A DNA stretch of 33,986 nucleotides from CAYRVX01 sp964642165 (lineage in GTDB: Bacteria > Planctomycetota > Phycisphaerae > SM23-33), in contig CAZXOC010000048.1 of assembly GCA_964642165.1 (NCBI GenBank), forward strand, positions 1 to 33,986, given 5' to 3'. A program made the position numbers and the translations under genes. Shown here in pieces: positions 33,467 through 33,986 of this stretch. The notes under the pieces are model-generated. The model saw only the letters and a program-made list of their open reading frames with translations. It was not told the origin of the DNA and ran no database searches. Positions within the stretch are counted from its first letter, which is position 1, and each line of letters opens with the position of its first letter.

Positions 33467-33964
33467 CTATTTAGCCGGGGCCTTGATCTGCTCCTGGAAT
33501 TTCGTGAGCCATGCCCGTTGGGCGGCCCGGTCTTTGCGGAATTCAGCCAGACCCTCCCGTTTCCAGTGCCTGCCCATCAGGTCATTGGCGTTGCGGTAGG
33601 TCTGGTCGGTCAGTTTGGCCAGGTCTTCATAGACCTCGACCGATTGCTCCACGTGCCGGAGAAACTCGCCGCCCGCATCCGCATTGGCGGCATGCAGCAT
33701 CCGTGCCTTCAGGATGGCGGCACATACCTTGTGGCGGAAGGCTCGGGTTGTCAGCACGTACATTCGGCTGTCGGTAACGAACCGGCCCAGTTCCGTCTTC
33801 GCGTCGGAGTCGGTCGCGGCTTCCCGGGCCGCGCGGGCCGACTCCATCGCTTCCTCCGCCAGTTCGCACAGCAGATCGCACACCTTGTCCGGTGTCATGG
33901 CCCTGGTGACCTCTCGCCCGGCCGACAGCTCCTTAGGATCCGCGCATAAATAAGCTGGACACAT
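33467..33964 (-). CDS. Helical protein or C-terminal fragment
   Basis: The frame encodes 165 residues, almost all helical and charged (LCELAEEAMESARAAREA, VEQSVEVYEDLAKLTDQTY), with no signal peptide or named domain. A TGA lies directly before the ATG at 33964, so the frame cannot extend. An internal ATG at 33898 has CAGGG upstream and may be the true start (143 residues). The residues before 33898 read like protein, so this may instead be the C-terminal part of a larger exported protein cut by a frameshift near the window edge. It ends 50 bp before the toroid-protein start and may share its transcript. Confidence 0.45.
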   Translation of the reverse strand: MCPAYLCADPKELSAGREVTRAMTPDKVCDLLCELAEEAMESARAAREAATDSDAKTELGRFVTDSRMYVLTTRAFRHKVCAAILKARMLHAANADAGGEFLRHVEQSVEVYEDLAKLTDQTYRNANDLMGRHWKREGLAEFRKDRAAQRAWLTKFQEQIKAPAK

Positions 33965-33986
33965 TCAGTTCTTGGGCGAGGGCGAG

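Overview
The window is bacterial, GC-rich, and almost all of its genes lie on the minus strand. Several features point to a Planctomycetota or other PVC-type Gram-negative. These are a lipid A (lpx) operon with an LpxC-FabZ fusion, a PEP-CTERM sorted protein, several lipoproteins, a large secreted beta-propeller/cytochrome c protein of the hydrazine-synthase-alpha-like kind, repeated Gfo/Idh/MocA oxidoreductases and many secreted glycosidases. The taxon is an inference from gene content; there is no rRNA or other marker gene in the window. I found no tRNA, rRNA, CRISPR array, transposase or phage gene.

Layout. Positions 1-699 hold no convincing gene but contain three short inverted repeats. 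Positions 700-4742 carry a UVR-motif protein, a lipoprotein, a PEP-CTERM protein with a lamin-tail-like start, and two membrane proteins, one with a zinc ribbon. At 4775-10745 two secreted carbohydrate enzymes are divergently transcribed: a clan GH-A glycosidase on minus and a GH38-type alpha-mannosidase-like protein on plus, the only plus-strand gene I support. Positions 10764-14441 encode a roughly 1225-residue propeller/multi-CxxCH/Fn3/LamG protein. Positions 14596-18014 carry a lipoprotein with two CxxS thioredoxin folds, a class I methyltransferase-like protein and a secreted helical-repeat protein.

Positions 18168-25688 form an envelope-biogenesis block. Reading in the direction of transcription (right to left) it runs lpxD, lpxC/fabZ, an LpxA paralogue lacking the catalytic histidines, an intact LpxA, and a GnnA-like Gfo/Idh dehydrogenase, all overlapping or nearly so. 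A parvulin-type prolyl isomerase lipoprotein and an AlaC-type aminotransferase follow. Positions 25834-28225 hold a YbdG/MscM-like mechanosensitive channel and a second Gfo/Idh protein.

From about 28.45-28.55 kb to the right end the base composition drops. Hand counts of single 60-base lines give 33-34 G+C on the right, against 38-47 in lines sampled to the left. This segment carries a TIM-barrel isomerase-like protein, a DUF5703/GH95-like glycosidase, an alpha/alpha-toroid protein and a helical fragment. The first of these is a chimeric ORF: its last ~70 residues look like the tail of another, GC-rich TIM-barrel gene. The break is therefore a transfer or rearrangement junction, or an assembly join.
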